From Streptomyces sp. A0958 (GTDB taxonomy: Bacteria; Actinomycetota; Actinomycetes; Streptomycetales; Streptomycetaceae), in contig NZ_SSBK01000033.1 in NCBI RefSeq assembly GCF_004795035.1, positions 1-64,000 on the forward strand: a stretch of DNA of 64,000 bases, in the 5' to 3' direction. The notes beneath the pieces are model-generated. The model was not told where the DNA came from. It ran no database searches and saw nothing but the letters and a program-made list of their open reading frames with translations. This document shows positions 1-8,034 of the stretch, one piece after another. Within the stretch, counting starts at the first letter, position 1. The number at the start of each line of letters is the position of its first letter. The position numbers and the translations under genes were made by a program.

Positions 1-62
1 ATCGCGATCCGGTCCGACAACCGCTCGTCCGTTTCCGGCTTGACCTGTCCAGGGCGTGGCAT
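1..62 (-). CDS. IS4-type transposase, N-terminal fragment (runs off window)
   Basis: The minus strand reads an ATG at 62-60 preceded by a good ribosome binding site (AGGAGG type, about 68-74) and then MPRPGQVKPETDERLSDRIA before the window edge. This opening closely matches what I know of IS4-family DDE transposases that are common in Streptomyces. Only 20 residues are visible, so catalytic residues cannot be checked. The gene reads out of the window, so the body of the element lies to the left of base 1. It is the only mobile-element gene I recognise here, and it sits beside two broken genes. Confidence 0.75.
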   Translation of the reverse strand, partial: MPRPGQVKPETDERLSDRIA

Positions 63-118
63 CCCGGCACCTCCTGAACAGGCACCCTACCAGCCGAGAT
101 CCTTAAGTCACTGGTATT
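1..118. mobile_element. Right-hand end of an IS4-family insertion sequence
   Basis: The transposase start codon lies at 62-60 and the next recognisable host coding sequence, an interrupted lipoprotein gene, is readable down to about 120. The element's terminal inverted repeat should therefore lie around 90-118. The exact outer base is inferred, because the other end of the element is outside the window and the inverted repeat cannot be confirmed by pairing. Confidence 0.5.
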
Positions 119-334
119 GAGGCTAGGCCGCTCGTTGCCGGCAACCGCGTGCTTCGGCAGATCAGCGGCACGCGGCGCAGTCCATGTCTTGGATGGCTCG
201 GGCTCGGGCGCTGCGGCCTTCGAATGCCGGGACGCCGGTGGTGGTCCTGGGCTGTCCTGGCTACAGGAGGCGGCTCCCGCCGCGACGATGACAACGGTCA
301 TCAGCACGACGGGAACGCGGAGGGCGCGCCTCAC
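118..334 (-). pseudogene. Lipoprotein gene interrupted by the IS element
   Basis: On the minus strand a GTG at 334-332 overlaps the TGA of the upstream golvesin-domain gene (GTGA overlap). It opens a frame that starts VRRALRVPVVLMTVVIVAAG and continues GAASC. That is a basic n-region, a hydrophobic stretch and a lipobox-like AASC. After the cysteine comes a Ser/Pro-rich spacer typical of exported lipoproteins. The frame then runs without a stop into the insertion-sequence end near 118 and on to the window edge, so the native C-terminus is lost. The tight overlap implies it was co-transcribed with the golvesin-domain gene. No function can be assigned. Confidence 0.5.
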
Positions 335-1734
335 AGGCCACCATCGACGAGGGCGCACGCGCCGGGGTCGGCGCGGTTGAACGGAACGAAGGCGATCGCG
401 TCGAACACCACGTTGTCGTCCCCGGTGCCGCCCTTCTGGATGTTGTCCATCTCGATCCGGCCGCCCCTCCAGAAGCTGAAGGTGCCCATCTCGAACCAGG
501 TCTCCCCGCCCGCACTGCGCGTTCCCTGGTTGATATTGCAGTAGTCGGCCTGGGCGCCGGCCGTATTGTCGCCCGGGATGAAGTCGTACCGGACGGTCGC
601 TTCCGCGCCATGACTGGGCAAGTGGACAAAGACCTTGAAGCGCTCGCCGGACTGGTCGCCGGAAGGCAGCGACGCCGGATGGACCTGCCACCGGCCGGTG
701 ACCTGATGGAAGACCTCCCCGTAGTCGTAGCTGTGCGTGAAGTACACGTGGCGGTCGAACCCCGCGCCGAGCTGGTGAAGGTCGATATTGGCGATGTAGG
801 GAGTGGCACGGAAACTGCCGTCATTCCGCCGTGTGGTGATGTTGTCACCTACCTGGAGGGTGAACTTGCCGTCCTGGTACGCCTCGAAGTCTCCGCAATC
901 GTAGGTGTTCTCGTGATCTCCGAGATCATCGACGATGATGGCCCTACTGTAGACGCTCGGGTAGTCGCTGCACGAGCCGTGATCGTACTTGCTCTGGAGT
1001 TCGGGTTCCCCCGATCCGAGCGAATAACTGAGTTTCTCGGTGCTGGAGTTACTGCTGCTCTGCGCGCCTATCCATTCCACGCCCTTGCCCCAGTAACACA
1101 GGTTGTTCCAGCTGGGGCAGGGGTCCGCCGCGGCCGGATCGCACGCATTGGACGAGTCGCAGAAGGTGTCGTACGGGGGAGTCTTGAGAGCACTCAACGG
1201 CATGTCGGGCTTGGCGTACGAGGCTTCGCCGTTCCAGGTCAGCTGCGGGACTTCTGCCCAGCCGAGGATCTTTTCCGGGTAGTTCCACTCGCCGGGGCGC
1301 GAGGCGTCGTCATAGCTGTAGCGCAGGAACGCCTTCCGGTCGGCGGGATAGCTCGGGTTAATCGGGTTGTTGAAGAAACCCAGGCCGCCGTTGACACTGC
1401 TGGTGTAGACACCGGAATTGTAGCCCCACAGCGCCATGTACCAGTTCTCGATGTAGGCCGAGCTGCCACTGTTGGCGCTCATGCCCATGTCCTTGAGCTG
1501 GTTCCACTTCTCGCCCAGGATACGCAGGCCCGCGGCGATGTTCGCCGCGTAGTCCGTAGTGACGGCGCCGGCGTGCAGGGTGTCCAGCGGATCGGGGTAC
1601 GACCCGTCCATTCCGGTCGTGACCTGGGCGATGCCGTAGCCGCAGTCGGACAAACTCGCGTCGGGATAGCCGTGGATGCCGTTCTCGTTCCCGAACCAGT
1701 CGGACTTAGTGACATTACCCGAGTCACCGTTCAT
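331..1734 (-). CDS. Golvesin-domain / transglycosylase-like secreted protein, N-terminally truncated
   Basis: A 467-residue frame with no signal peptide. Residues about 1-110 resemble the core of an SLT-type lytic transglycosylase fold (SDCGYGIAQVTTGMDG, then a helix with NIAAGLRILGEKWNQL). Residues about 300-460 look like a golvesin C-terminal beta-sandwich (GRWQVHPASLPSG, DNIQKGGTGDDNVVFDAIAF). The frame stays open upstream of the ATG to about 1755 and reads QASWHS there, which fits the missing transglycosylase core, so the gene is cut rather than correctly started. The DNA is visibly less GC-rich than its neighbours, suggesting transfer. The protein probably acted on cell wall or extracellular glycan; activity is inferred only from fold resemblance. 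Confidence 0.6.
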   Translation of the reverse strand: MNGDSGNVTKSDWFGNENGIHGYPDASLSDCGYGIAQVTTGMDGSYPDPLDTLHAGAVTTDYAANIAAGLRILGEKWNQLKDMGMSANSGSSAYIENWYMALWGYNSGVYTSSVNGGLGFFNNPINPSYPADRKAFLRYSYDDASRPGEWNYPEKILGWAEVPQLTWNGEASYAKPDMPLSALKTPPYDTFCDSSNACDPAAADPCPSWNNLCYWGKGVEWIGAQSSSNSSTEKLSYSLGSGEPELQSKYDHGSCSDYPSVYSRAIIVDDLGDHENTYDCGDFEAYQDGKFTLQVGDNITTRRNDGSFRATPYIANIDLHQLGAGFDRHVYFTHSYDYGEVFHQVTGRWQVHPASLPSGDQSGERFKVFVHLPSHGAEATVRYDFIPGDNTAGAQADYCNINQGTRSAGGETWFEMGTFSFWRGGRIEMDNIQKGGTGDDNVVFDAIAFVPFNRADPGACALVDGGL

Positions 1735-2572
1735 GGAGTGCCAGGACGCCTGCGTCTACTGCTTCGCCCGCAAGACCCACAGCTATCTCGACCTCGACAC
1801 CGGGCTCGGCTTCGACTCGCAGATCGTCGTCAAGGTCAACGCCCCCGAGCTGGTCCGCCGCGAGATCGCCTCGCCGCGCTGGCACGGCGCGCACATCGCG
1901 ATGGGCACCAACGTCGACTGCTACCAGCGGGCGGAGGGCCGCTACCGGCTGATGCCCGGCATCCTGACCGCCCTGCGCGACCACGCGAACCCCTTCTCCA
2001 TCCTGACGAAGGGCACCCTGATCCTGCGCGACCTGGAGCTGCTGCGGCAGGCCGCCGAGGTCACGGAGGTCGGCGTCTCGGTCTCGGTGGGCTTCGTCGA
2101 CCCCGAGCTGTGGCGGACCGTGGAGCCCGGCACGCCCTCGCCGGAGCGCCGCCTCGACGTCGTCCGCGCGCTGAGCGAGCACGGCATCGGCTGCGGGGTG
2201 CTGATGGCGCCGGTCATCCCCCACCTCGGCGACAGCCCCGACCAGCTGCGGGCGACGGTCCGGGCGATCGCCGCCGCCGGGGCGACCTCGGTGACCCCGC
2301 TCGTCCTGCATCTGCGGCCCGGCGCCCGGGAGTGGTTCATGGAGTGGCTGGGCCACCACCACCCGCACCTGGTGCGGCGCTACGAGCGGCTGTACGCGGA
2401 CGGCGCCTACGCACCCACCTGGTACCAGCGCCGCATCACCCGGCACGTCCACGAGCTGGCGGCCGAGTACGGCATCGGGCCCTCGCACCGCGGCACCGCC
2501 CGCCACCTCCCCCGGCGCGAACCGCGGCCCCCGCTGGACGGCTCGGAGCCCACCCAGCTGACCCTGCTCTGA
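1733..2572 (+). CDS. Rv2578c-family radical SAM protein, N-terminally truncated
   Basis: From DACVYCFARKTHSYLDLDTG onward this matches the Rv2578c family of actinobacterial radical SAM proteins (also IAMGTNVDCYQRAEGRYRLM and NPFSILTKGTLILRD). The visible 279 residues lack roughly the first 60-70 residues of the family, including the conserved stretch before the cluster motif. A CxxxCxxC motif is present as CQDACVYC, but its first cysteine comes from DNA that belongs, antisense, to the truncated golvesin-domain gene. The ATG at 1733 also lies in that foreign DNA and has no clear ribosome binding site. The gene is probably inactive, or is expressed only by chance. Confidence 0.75.
   Translation: MECQDACVYCFARKTHSYLDLDTGLGFDSQIVVKVNAPELVRREIASPRWHGAHIAMGTNVDCYQRAEGRYRLMPGILTALRDHANPFSILTKGTLILRDLELLRQAAEVTEVGVSVSVGFVDPELWRTVEPGTPSPERRLDVVRALSEHGIGCGVLMAPVIPHLGDSPDQLRATVRAIAAAGATSVTPLVLHLRPGAREWFMEWLGHHHPHLVRRYERLYADGAYAPTWYQRRITRHVHELAAEYGIGPSHRGTARHLPRREPRPPLDGSEPTQLTLL
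1747..1752. other. Head-to-head gene breakpoint (recombination or assembly junction)
   Basis: To the left, the minus-strand golvesin-domain frame is still recognisable at QASWHSMNGD, which ends near 1750. To the right, the plus-strand radical SAM frame is recognisable from DACVYC, which begins near 1744-1747. The two genes therefore break within the same few bases, leaving a short stretch that either parent could supply. Neither gene has a start region of its own. Confidence 0.65.
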
Positions 2573-2704
2573 ACCGGCGCCGCCCGAGCGCGGGGGCAAA
2601 CGGGTCATCTCTCACCCCGACAGGTCCTTCCGTCCCCGAATGCGGGGAACATCCGGCGGGGGCTGCGTCCCGCGCAGCCGTGATCCCCCACCACGGGAGG
2701 CCAT

Positions 2705-4294
2705 ATGACGAACCGTCCAGGAATGCTGCTCGCCGTCGGGGCGACGGTCGCCGGTCTGGTGACCGCCGCCCCGTCCCCGGCGACGGCGGACACCGGCACG
2801 CCGCGCACCGCGCCGGTCGACTGGAAGGACTGCGCGACGAAGTCGTACCCGACGCTCCAGTGCGCGACGGTGCGCTCCCCGCTCGACCACGACGACCCGG
2901 CGGGCCGCATGGTCACCCTCGCCCTGACCCGGGTTCCGCACACCTCGAAGACCTTCCAGGGCCCGCTGCTGGTCAATCCGGGCGGCCCCGGCGGCAGCGG
3001 CCTGTCGATGGCCGGTTTCGTCGCCGCCTCGCTGCCGAAGGCGGTGGCCGCCCAGTACGACGTGATCGGGTTCGACCCGCGCGGCGTCGGGAAGAGCCGG
3101 CCGGCCCTGGACTGCCTGCCCGGGTACTTCGACCCGGTGCGACCCGACCCGGTGCCGCAGTCCCTCGGGGGCGAGCGGGTCAACCGGAACCGCGCCCGTG
3201 ACTTCGCGGCCGCCTGCGGCGAGAAGTACCCGGACCTGCTCCCGTACATGGACACGGTGAGCGCGGCCAAGGACCTCGACGTGATCCGGCGTGCGACCGG
3301 CGCACGGCAGCTCAACTACTTCGGGTACTCCTACGGCACGTATCTCGGCGCGGTCTACGCCAAGCTGTTCCCGGACCGCGTCCGGCGCCTGGTCCTCGAC
3401 TCGAACGTCGACCCGGACGGCGTCTGGTACGACGACAACCTCGCCCAGGACTACGCGTTCGACACCCGGCACAAGGCGTTCGCCGCCTGGGTCGCGAAGT
3501 ACGACGGCACCTACCACCTCGGCAGCGACCCGGCGAGGGTCGAGGCCGCCTGGTACCGGATGCGGGACGCGGTGAAGAAGCGTCCGGCGGGCGGGAAGGT
3601 CGGCGCGGGCGAGCTGGACGACACCTTCCTGCCGGGCGGCTACTACAACGGCTACTGGCCGGTGCTGGCCGAGGCGTTCGCCGCCTATGCGAACGACAAG
3701 GACGAGAAGCCGCTGACCGAGGCGTTCGAGCGGTTCGCCGCGGTGGACGCGGACGGCGACAACGGGTACGCGGTCTACACCGCGGTGCAGTGCCGGGACG
3801 CCTCCTGGCCGCGCGACTGGAACGTCTGGCGCAGCGACACCTGGCGGGTGCACGGCAAGGCGCCGTTCATGGCCTGGGGCAACACCTGGTACAACGCGCC
3901 GTGCGCCGACTGGCCGGTGGAGCCGCTGAACCCGGTGCGGGTCTCCAACCACGAGCTGCCCCCGGTGCTGCTGTTCCAGGCGACCGACGACGCGGCGACC
4001 CCGTACGAGGGCGGCGTGACCCTGCACCGCAAGCTTCGCGGTTCGCGCCTGGTGGTCGAGCAGGGCGGCGCCAACCACGGCATCACACTGAGCGGCAACG
4101 CCTGCCTGGACCGGTACCTGGCGGACTACCTGGCCAAGGGCACCGTGCCCCGCGCCGGCCGCGGTGACGTGGACGCGGTCTGCGCGAAGACCCCCGATCC
4201 GGAGCCGGAGACCGCCAAGTCGGCCCGGCCGGCGCCCCGGCCGGCCGGGGACCGGGGCAGCGCCCTGCACGGGCTGCTGGGTTTCCGGGGCTGA
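2705..4294 (+). CDS. Secreted alpha/beta-hydrolase, tripeptidyl aminopeptidase (TAP/Slp) family
   Basis: A 529-residue exported serine hydrolase. Residues 1-28 form a signal peptide (GMLLAVGATVAGLVTAAPSP ending ATADT). The oxyanion stretch LLVNPGGPGGSG lies near 95 and the nucleophile motif GYSYG near 213. The C-terminal TAP-like domain carries the acid-side region ATDDAATPYEGG near 430 and the catalytic histidine region GGANHGITLSG near 455. Family members in Streptomyces are extracellular tri- or dipeptidyl aminopeptidases or proline-type peptidases that feed on peptides. The ATG is preceded by GGGAGG at the right distance. It stands alone and ends in a terminator shared with the converging HEAT-repeat gene. 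Substrate specificity is not readable. Confidence 0.88.
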   Translation: MTNRPGMLLAVGATVAGLVTAAPSPATADTGTPRTAPVDWKDCATKSYPTLQCATVRSPLDHDDPAGRMVTLALTRVPHTSKTFQGPLLVNPGGPGGSGLSMAGFVAASLPKAVAAQYDVIGFDPRGVGKSRPALDCLPGYFDPVRPDPVPQSLGGERVNRNRARDFAAACGEKYPDLLPYMDTVSAAKDLDVIRRATGARQLNYFGYSYGTYLGAVYAKLFPDRVRRLVLDSNVDPDGVWYDDNLAQDYAFDTRHKAFAAWVAKYDGTYHLGSDPARVEAAWYRMRDAVKKRPAGGKVGAGELDDTFLPGGYYNGYWPVLAEAFAAYANDKDEKPLTEAFERFAAVDADGDNGYAVYTAVQCRDASWPRDWNVWRSDTWRVHGKAPFMAWGNTWYNAPCADWPVEPLNPVRVSNHELPPVLLFQATDDAATPYEGGVTLHRKLRGSRLVVEQGGANHGITLSGNACLDRYLADYLAKGTVPRAGRGDVDAVCAKTPDPEPETAKSARPAPRPAGDRGSALHGLLGFRG

Positions 4295-4312
4295 CCGACG
4301 GGACAGCCCCGA

Positions 4313-4343
4313 GGGGCGTGCGCGGAGAGACCGCGTGCGCCCC
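4313..4343. terminator. Hairpin between convergent genes
   Basis: A 13-bp stem with two G-U wobbles (arms 4313-4325 and 4331-4343) and a five-base AGAGA loop lies 18 bases after the peptidase stop and just before the stop of the opposing HEAT-repeat gene. It could serve both strands. Confidence 0.65.
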
Positions 4344-4348
4344 TTCGC

Positions 4349-4921
4349 TCATGGCGCCGGCAGCCGGCTGAGCGCGTCGCGGGCCGCGTCCGCCAGGCGG
4401 GGGCGAGGCAGCGCGGCCTCCAGGACCGGGCGGGCCCGGTCGTCGCCGAGGCTGCCCAGGCCCTCGACGCAGGCCAGCGCGACCCGCCAGTGCGGTTCGT
4501 CCGGGCCCAGCAGCCGGGACAGGGTGGTGACGAGGGCGGGTACGGACTCGGGGGCGCGCAGGGCGGTGAGCAGGCGGACCGGATGCAGGGCGTAGGCGGT
4601 GCGCAGGGAGTTGGTGGCGAGCGCGGCGGCGGCGCGCGGCGTGCGGGGGTCGCCGAGGCGGGCCAGGGCGTGGGCGGCGCCGACGCAGCGCTCGGGGTCG
4701 CGGTGGTTGAGCAGGAGCACGAGGGTTTCGAAGGCGCGGGGGTCGCCGCCGCAGCCCAGCCGGAACGCGGCGACCTCGCGTGCCCACAGGGGGCGTTCGT
4801 GCTCGACGAGCACCCGGGCCAGTTCCTCGTCGTCCTCGGTGGCGAGCAGTCGGCGGTAGGCCGCCGAGTCCCCCGCCTCTTCGGCCAGCCGGTGCGTCAG
4901 CGACCGGAACTCCTCATCCAT
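4349..4921 (-). CDS. HEAT-repeat domain protein
   Basis: A 190-residue helical protein with HEAT-like pairs, for example the helices around DPRAFETLVLLLNHRDPERC, VGAAHALARLGDPRTPRAAA and LACVEGLGSLGDDRARPVLE. No catalytic motif or signal peptide is seen. HEAT repeats are usually protein-protein scaffolds, so a binding role is inferred. The ATG at 4921 (MDEEFRSL) is chosen over an upstream start because a TACGCT -10 hexamer ends seven bases before it, which fits a leaderless transcript. It converges with the secreted peptidase. Confidence 0.75.
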   Translation of the reverse strand: MDEEFRSLTHRLAEEAGDSAAYRRLLATEDDEELARVLVEHERPLWAREVAAFRLGCGGDPRAFETLVLLLNHRDPERCVGAAHALARLGDPRTPRAAAALATNSLRTAYALHPVRLLTALRAPESVPALVTTLSRLLGPDEPHWRVALACVEGLGSLGDDRARPVLEAALPRPRLADAARDALSRLPAP

Positions 4922-4928
4922 GACCGTC

Positions 4929-4934
4929 AGCGTA
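4929..4934 (-). promoter_or_regulatory. -10 hexamer of a leaderless promoter (HEAT-repeat gene)
   Basis: On the minus strand TACGCT is followed by seven bases and then the ATG at 4921. This spacing is typical of leaderless transcripts in Streptomyces. No clear -35 was seen. Confidence 0.5.
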
Positions 4935-5291
4935 CCGGCGGACACGCAGCGTGCCGGCGGGGTCGGCGGATGTGAGGGGGGCCACAACCGGGCGGGGCTG
5001 GCGCGCTCGTTACTCGCCGGTTAAGCTCAGGTGAGCGGGACTTACCCCGCCGGCTCCGGTGGCCTGGTGACGCAGCCACCCGGAGTGTCGTCGGTTCGGC
5101 AGTTTTGCGAGACGTGACTCCGGGACAGAGTCCGTCGCCCCTTCCCGGTCCCGGCGCGTGCCCCACGCCCGGCGGCCGAGCACCACGACAGGCAACTCCC
5201 GCACACCATGCGCCGGTCGGGCCCATCGGCCCTTCTCATCGGCCGCGCGCCGTGCGTCCCCTCAGTCGTCACTCATCCCTGGAGTCCCGTG
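4935..5291. other. Intergenic region upstream of the 3-hydroxybutyryl-CoA dehydrogenase gene
   Basis: About 360 bases without a supported gene. Near 5010-5030 there is a short less GC-rich patch (TTACTCGCCGGTTAAGCTCA) that contains a possible -10 (TAAGCT) and an imperfect TTAC/GTTAA dyad. It could be the promoter and operator of the downstream dehydrogenase. Frames on either strand here look like shadows. Confidence 0.35.
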
Positions 5292-7073
5292 ATGGACACC
5301 CCTCTCTCCACCATTGCCGTCGTCGGCCTCGGCACGATGGGCACCGGCATCGCCGAGGTCCTGGCCCGCTCCGGGCGCGAGGTCATCGGCATCGACGTCG
5401 ACGACGCGGCCACCCGCCGGGCCGTCGCCTCCCTGGAGACGTCGACCGCCCGCGCCGTGGAGCGCGGGCGGATCACCGAGGAGGAGCGGCGCGACGCGCT
5501 CGCCCGCTTCCGCACCTTCTGCGACCTCCAGGCCGCCGCCGACGCGGAGCTGGTCATCGAGGTCGTGCCGGAGTCGTACGAGATCAAGCAGCAGGTCTTC
5601 CGGGAGCTCGACGCGATCGTCTCCCCCACCACCATCCTCGCGACCGGCACCAACGCCCTGTCGGTGACCCGGCTGGCTGCCGAGTCGCAGCACCCGGAGC
5701 GGGTGCTCGGCCTGCACTTCTTCAACCCGGCGCCCGCGATGAAGCTGGTCGAGGTGGTCTCCTCGGTGCTGACCGCGCCGCCGGCCGTCGCGGCCGTCAC
5801 CGAACTCGCCCGCCGGCTGGGCAAGGAGCCGGTCTCGATCGGCGACCGGCCGGGGTTCGTCGCCGACGGTCTGCTCTTCGGCTACCTCAACCAGGCCGCC
5901 GCGATGTACGAGGCGAACTACGCCTCCCGCGAGGACATCGACGCGGCGATGAAGCTGGGCTGCGGTCTGCCGATGGGCCCGCTGGCCCTGCTGGACCTGA
6001 TCGGCATCGACACGGCCCGCACGGTCCTGGAGGCGATGTACTCCGCCTCGCACGACCGGCTGCACGCCCCGGCGCCGATCCTCGGCCAGCTCGGCGCGGC
6101 CGGGCTGACCGGCCGCAAGGCGGGCCGCGGCTTCTACACGTACGCCGGGCCGGGCAGCCAGACCGTGGTGCCGGACGCGCTGACGCCCGCCCCCCGCGGC
6201 GGGGAGTCCGCCGGGCGCACCGTGCGGTCGGTGGGCGTCGCGGGCTCGGGGACGATGGCCTCGGGCATCGCGGAGGTCTTCGCGAAGGCCGGTTACGACG
6301 TGGTGCTCGCCGCCCGCGGCCAGGAGAAGGCGGACATCGCCAAGGGCCGGATCGCCAAGTCGCTGAACCGGTCGGTCACCAAGGGGCGGCTGACCGAGGA
6401 GGCGCGGGACGAGACGCTGGCCAGGATCTCGGCGGCCGGCTCGCTGGACGCCTTCGCCGGGGTGGACCTCGCCGTGGAGGCGGTCGCCGAGGACCTGGCG
6501 GTCAAGCAGCAGCTGTTCGCCACGCTCGACAAGGTGTGCCGGCCGGGCGCGGTGCTCGCCACCACCACCTCCTCGCTGCCGGTCGTGGCCATTGCCAGGG
6601 CCACCGGGCGGCCCGAGGACGTCATCGGGATGCACTTCTTCAACCCGGCGCCCGCGATGAAGCTGGTCGAGGTCGTGCGTACGGTGCTCACCGCCGACGA
6701 CGTGCACGCGACGGTCCACGAGGTGTGCCTGAAGGTGCGCAAGCACCCGGTGGACTGCGGGGACCGGGCCGGTTTCATCGTGAACGCGCTGCTGTTCCCG
6801 TACCTCAACAACGCGATCAAGATGGTCGAGGAGCACTACGCGTCCCTCGACGACATCGACGCCGCGATGAAGCTGGGCGGCGGCTACCCGATGGGCCCGT
6901 TCGAACTGCTGGACGTGGTCGGCCTCGATGTCTCGCTGGCGATCGAGAAGGTGCTGCACAGCGAGTTCCGCGACCCGGGCCTGGCGCCGGCGCCGCTCCT
7001 GGAGCATCTGGTGGCCGCGGGCTGCCTCGGCCGCAAGACGGGGCGCGGCTTCCGCGAATATGCCCGGCGCTGA
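5292..7073 (+). CDS. 3-hydroxybutyryl/3-hydroxyacyl-CoA dehydrogenase, tandem-duplicated
   Basis: A 593-residue protein made of two complete 3-hydroxyacyl-CoA dehydrogenase units. Each has an NAD-binding Rossmann motif (GLGTMGTG near residue 12, GSGTMASG near 317) and the family motif HFFNPAPAMKLVEV (near 141 and 447), followed by the helical C-terminal dimerisation domain (LGCGLPMGPLALLD and LGGGYPMGPFELLD). It should oxidise (S)-3-hydroxybutyryl-CoA to acetoacetyl-CoA, or the reverse, so it connects acetyl-CoA and PHB metabolism with crotonyl-CoA and the downstream ethylmalonyl-CoA operon. The ATG at 5292 is chosen because GGAG lies seven bases before it. A 43-bp stretch is identical in both halves, a sign of gene conversion or strong constraint. 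Confidence 0.9.
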   Translation: MDTPLSTIAVVGLGTMGTGIAEVLARSGREVIGIDVDDAATRRAVASLETSTARAVERGRITEEERRDALARFRTFCDLQAAADAELVIEVVPESYEIKQQVFRELDAIVSPTTILATGTNALSVTRLAAESQHPERVLGLHFFNPAPAMKLVEVVSSVLTAPPAVAAVTELARRLGKEPVSIGDRPGFVADGLLFGYLNQAAAMYEANYASREDIDAAMKLGCGLPMGPLALLDLIGIDTARTVLEAMYSASHDRLHAPAPILGQLGAAGLTGRKAGRGFYTYAGPGSQTVVPDALTPAPRGGESAGRTVRSVGVAGSGTMASGIAEVFAKAGYDVVLAARGQEKADIAKGRIAKSLNRSVTKGRLTEEARDETLARISAAGSLDAFAGVDLAVEAVAEDLAVKQQLFATLDKVCRPGAVLATTTSSLPVVAIARATGRPEDVIGMHFFNPAPAMKLVEVVRTVLTADDVHATVHEVCLKVRKHPVDCGDRAGFIVNALLFPYLNNAIKMVEEHYASLDDIDAAMKLGGGYPMGPFELLDVVGLDVSLAIEKVLHSEFRDPGLAPAPLLEHLVAAGCLGRKTGRGFREYARR

Positions 7074-7152
7074 TCAGGGGGCCGGCTGGGGCGGGTTGCT
7101 CGGCCCTCCGGGCGGCCCGCCCCCGCAGGCGCGCTCTCCTGCACCGATGCAG

Positions 7153-7158
7153 TACGTT
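7153..7158 (+). promoter_or_regulatory. -10 hexamer of a leaderless promoter (tetR)
   Basis: TACGTT is followed by six bases and then the ATG at 7165. No ribosome binding site precedes the start, so a leaderless mRNA is the likely reading. Confidence 0.5.
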
Positions 7159-7164
7159 CACAGC

Positions 7165-7980
7165 ATGTCCCAGCCCGCCAGGTCCTCCCGTGTGTCCGCC
7201 GCGCCCGACGTGCCGGAAAGTGCCGCAGGCACCCGAGCCGCCGCCCAGCGGCTCAAAATGCGCCGTGAGCTGGCCGCCGCGGCGATGGAACTCTTCGCGA
7301 CGAAGGGGTACGAAGCCACCACGGTCGACGAGATCGCGGGTGCGGCGGGCGTGGCCCGGCGGACCTTCTTCCGGCACTTCCGCTCCAAGGAAGAGGCGAT
7401 CTTCCCGGACCACGACGACACCCTCGTGCGGGCCGAGGCGGTCCTCAACGCCGCCCCCGCGCACGAGCATCCGCTCGACACGGTGTGCCGGGGCATCAAG
7501 GAAGTCATGCGGATGTACGCGGCCAAGCCCGCCGTCTCCGTGGCCCGTTACAAGCTGACCCGCGAGGTGCCGACCCTGCGGCAGGCGGAGATCGCCTCGG
7601 TGGCCCGCTACGAGCGGCTGTTCACCCGTTATCTGCTGGGCCACTTCGACGAGCGCGACCACCACCCCGGCAACGACGACCCGCTGCTGGCCGAGGTCGC
7701 CGCGTCCGCCGTCGTCACCGCGCACAACCACGTGCTGCGCCGCTGGCTGCGGGCGGACGGGCAGGGCGATGTGGAGGCGCAGCTCGACCAGGCCTTCGCC
7801 ATCGTCCGCGACACGTTCGGGACGGGGATCGGCGCGGGCCGGACAGCCGGGGCCGAGCCCGCGAAGCCGCCGGCCGCCTCGGTGCAGACCCAGGGCGAGG
7901 TGCTGGTCGCGGTGGCCCGTACGGACGCGCCCCTGGACGAAGTGATGCGGACGATCCAGCAGGCCCTGAAGGAGCGCTGA
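7165..7980 (+). CDS. TetR-family regulator, probably of the ethylmalonyl-CoA genes
   Basis: A 271-residue TetR protein. The helix-turn-helix lies at residues about 45-75 (AAMELFATKGYEATTVDEIA, then GVARRTFFRHFRSKEEAIF). A long ligand domain follows, with an extra C-terminal tail of about 60 residues rich in Ala/Pro. It lies between the duplicated 3-hydroxybutyryl-CoA dehydrogenase and the ccr operon, in the same direction, so control of acyl-CoA metabolism, possibly with a CoA ester as ligand, is a reasonable inference. The start at 7165 is preferred to an ATG at 7147 because of the leaderless -10. A short GC hairpin follows the stop. Confidence 0.85.
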   Translation: MSQPARSSRVSAAPDVPESAAGTRAAAQRLKMRRELAAAAMELFATKGYEATTVDEIAGAAGVARRTFFRHFRSKEEAIFPDHDDTLVRAEAVLNAAPAHEHPLDTVCRGIKEVMRMYAAKPAVSVARYKLTREVPTLRQAEIASVARYERLFTRYLLGHFDERDHHPGNDDPLLAEVAASAVVTAHNHVLRRWLRADGQGDVEAQLDQAFAIVRDTFGTGIGAGRTAGAEPAKPPAASVQTQGEVLVAVARTDAPLDEVMRTIQQALKER

Positions 7981-8034
7981 GCCGGGCCGGGAAACCCGGT
8001 TGCCGGGGCGGGGCCCCGGTGCTGGGGTGTGCGG

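Noticed and set aside
610..3201. 863-residue open frame on the plus strand
   Set aside because: It crosses antisense golvesin-domain DNA, the radical SAM gene and the peptidase start in a third frame, with Arg/Pro/Ala composition typical of a high-GC shadow.
5105..7558. 817-residue open frame in the dehydrogenase/tetR region
   Set aside because: A frame shadow of the duplicated dehydrogenase; no domain is recognisable and the composition is Arg/Gly-rich.
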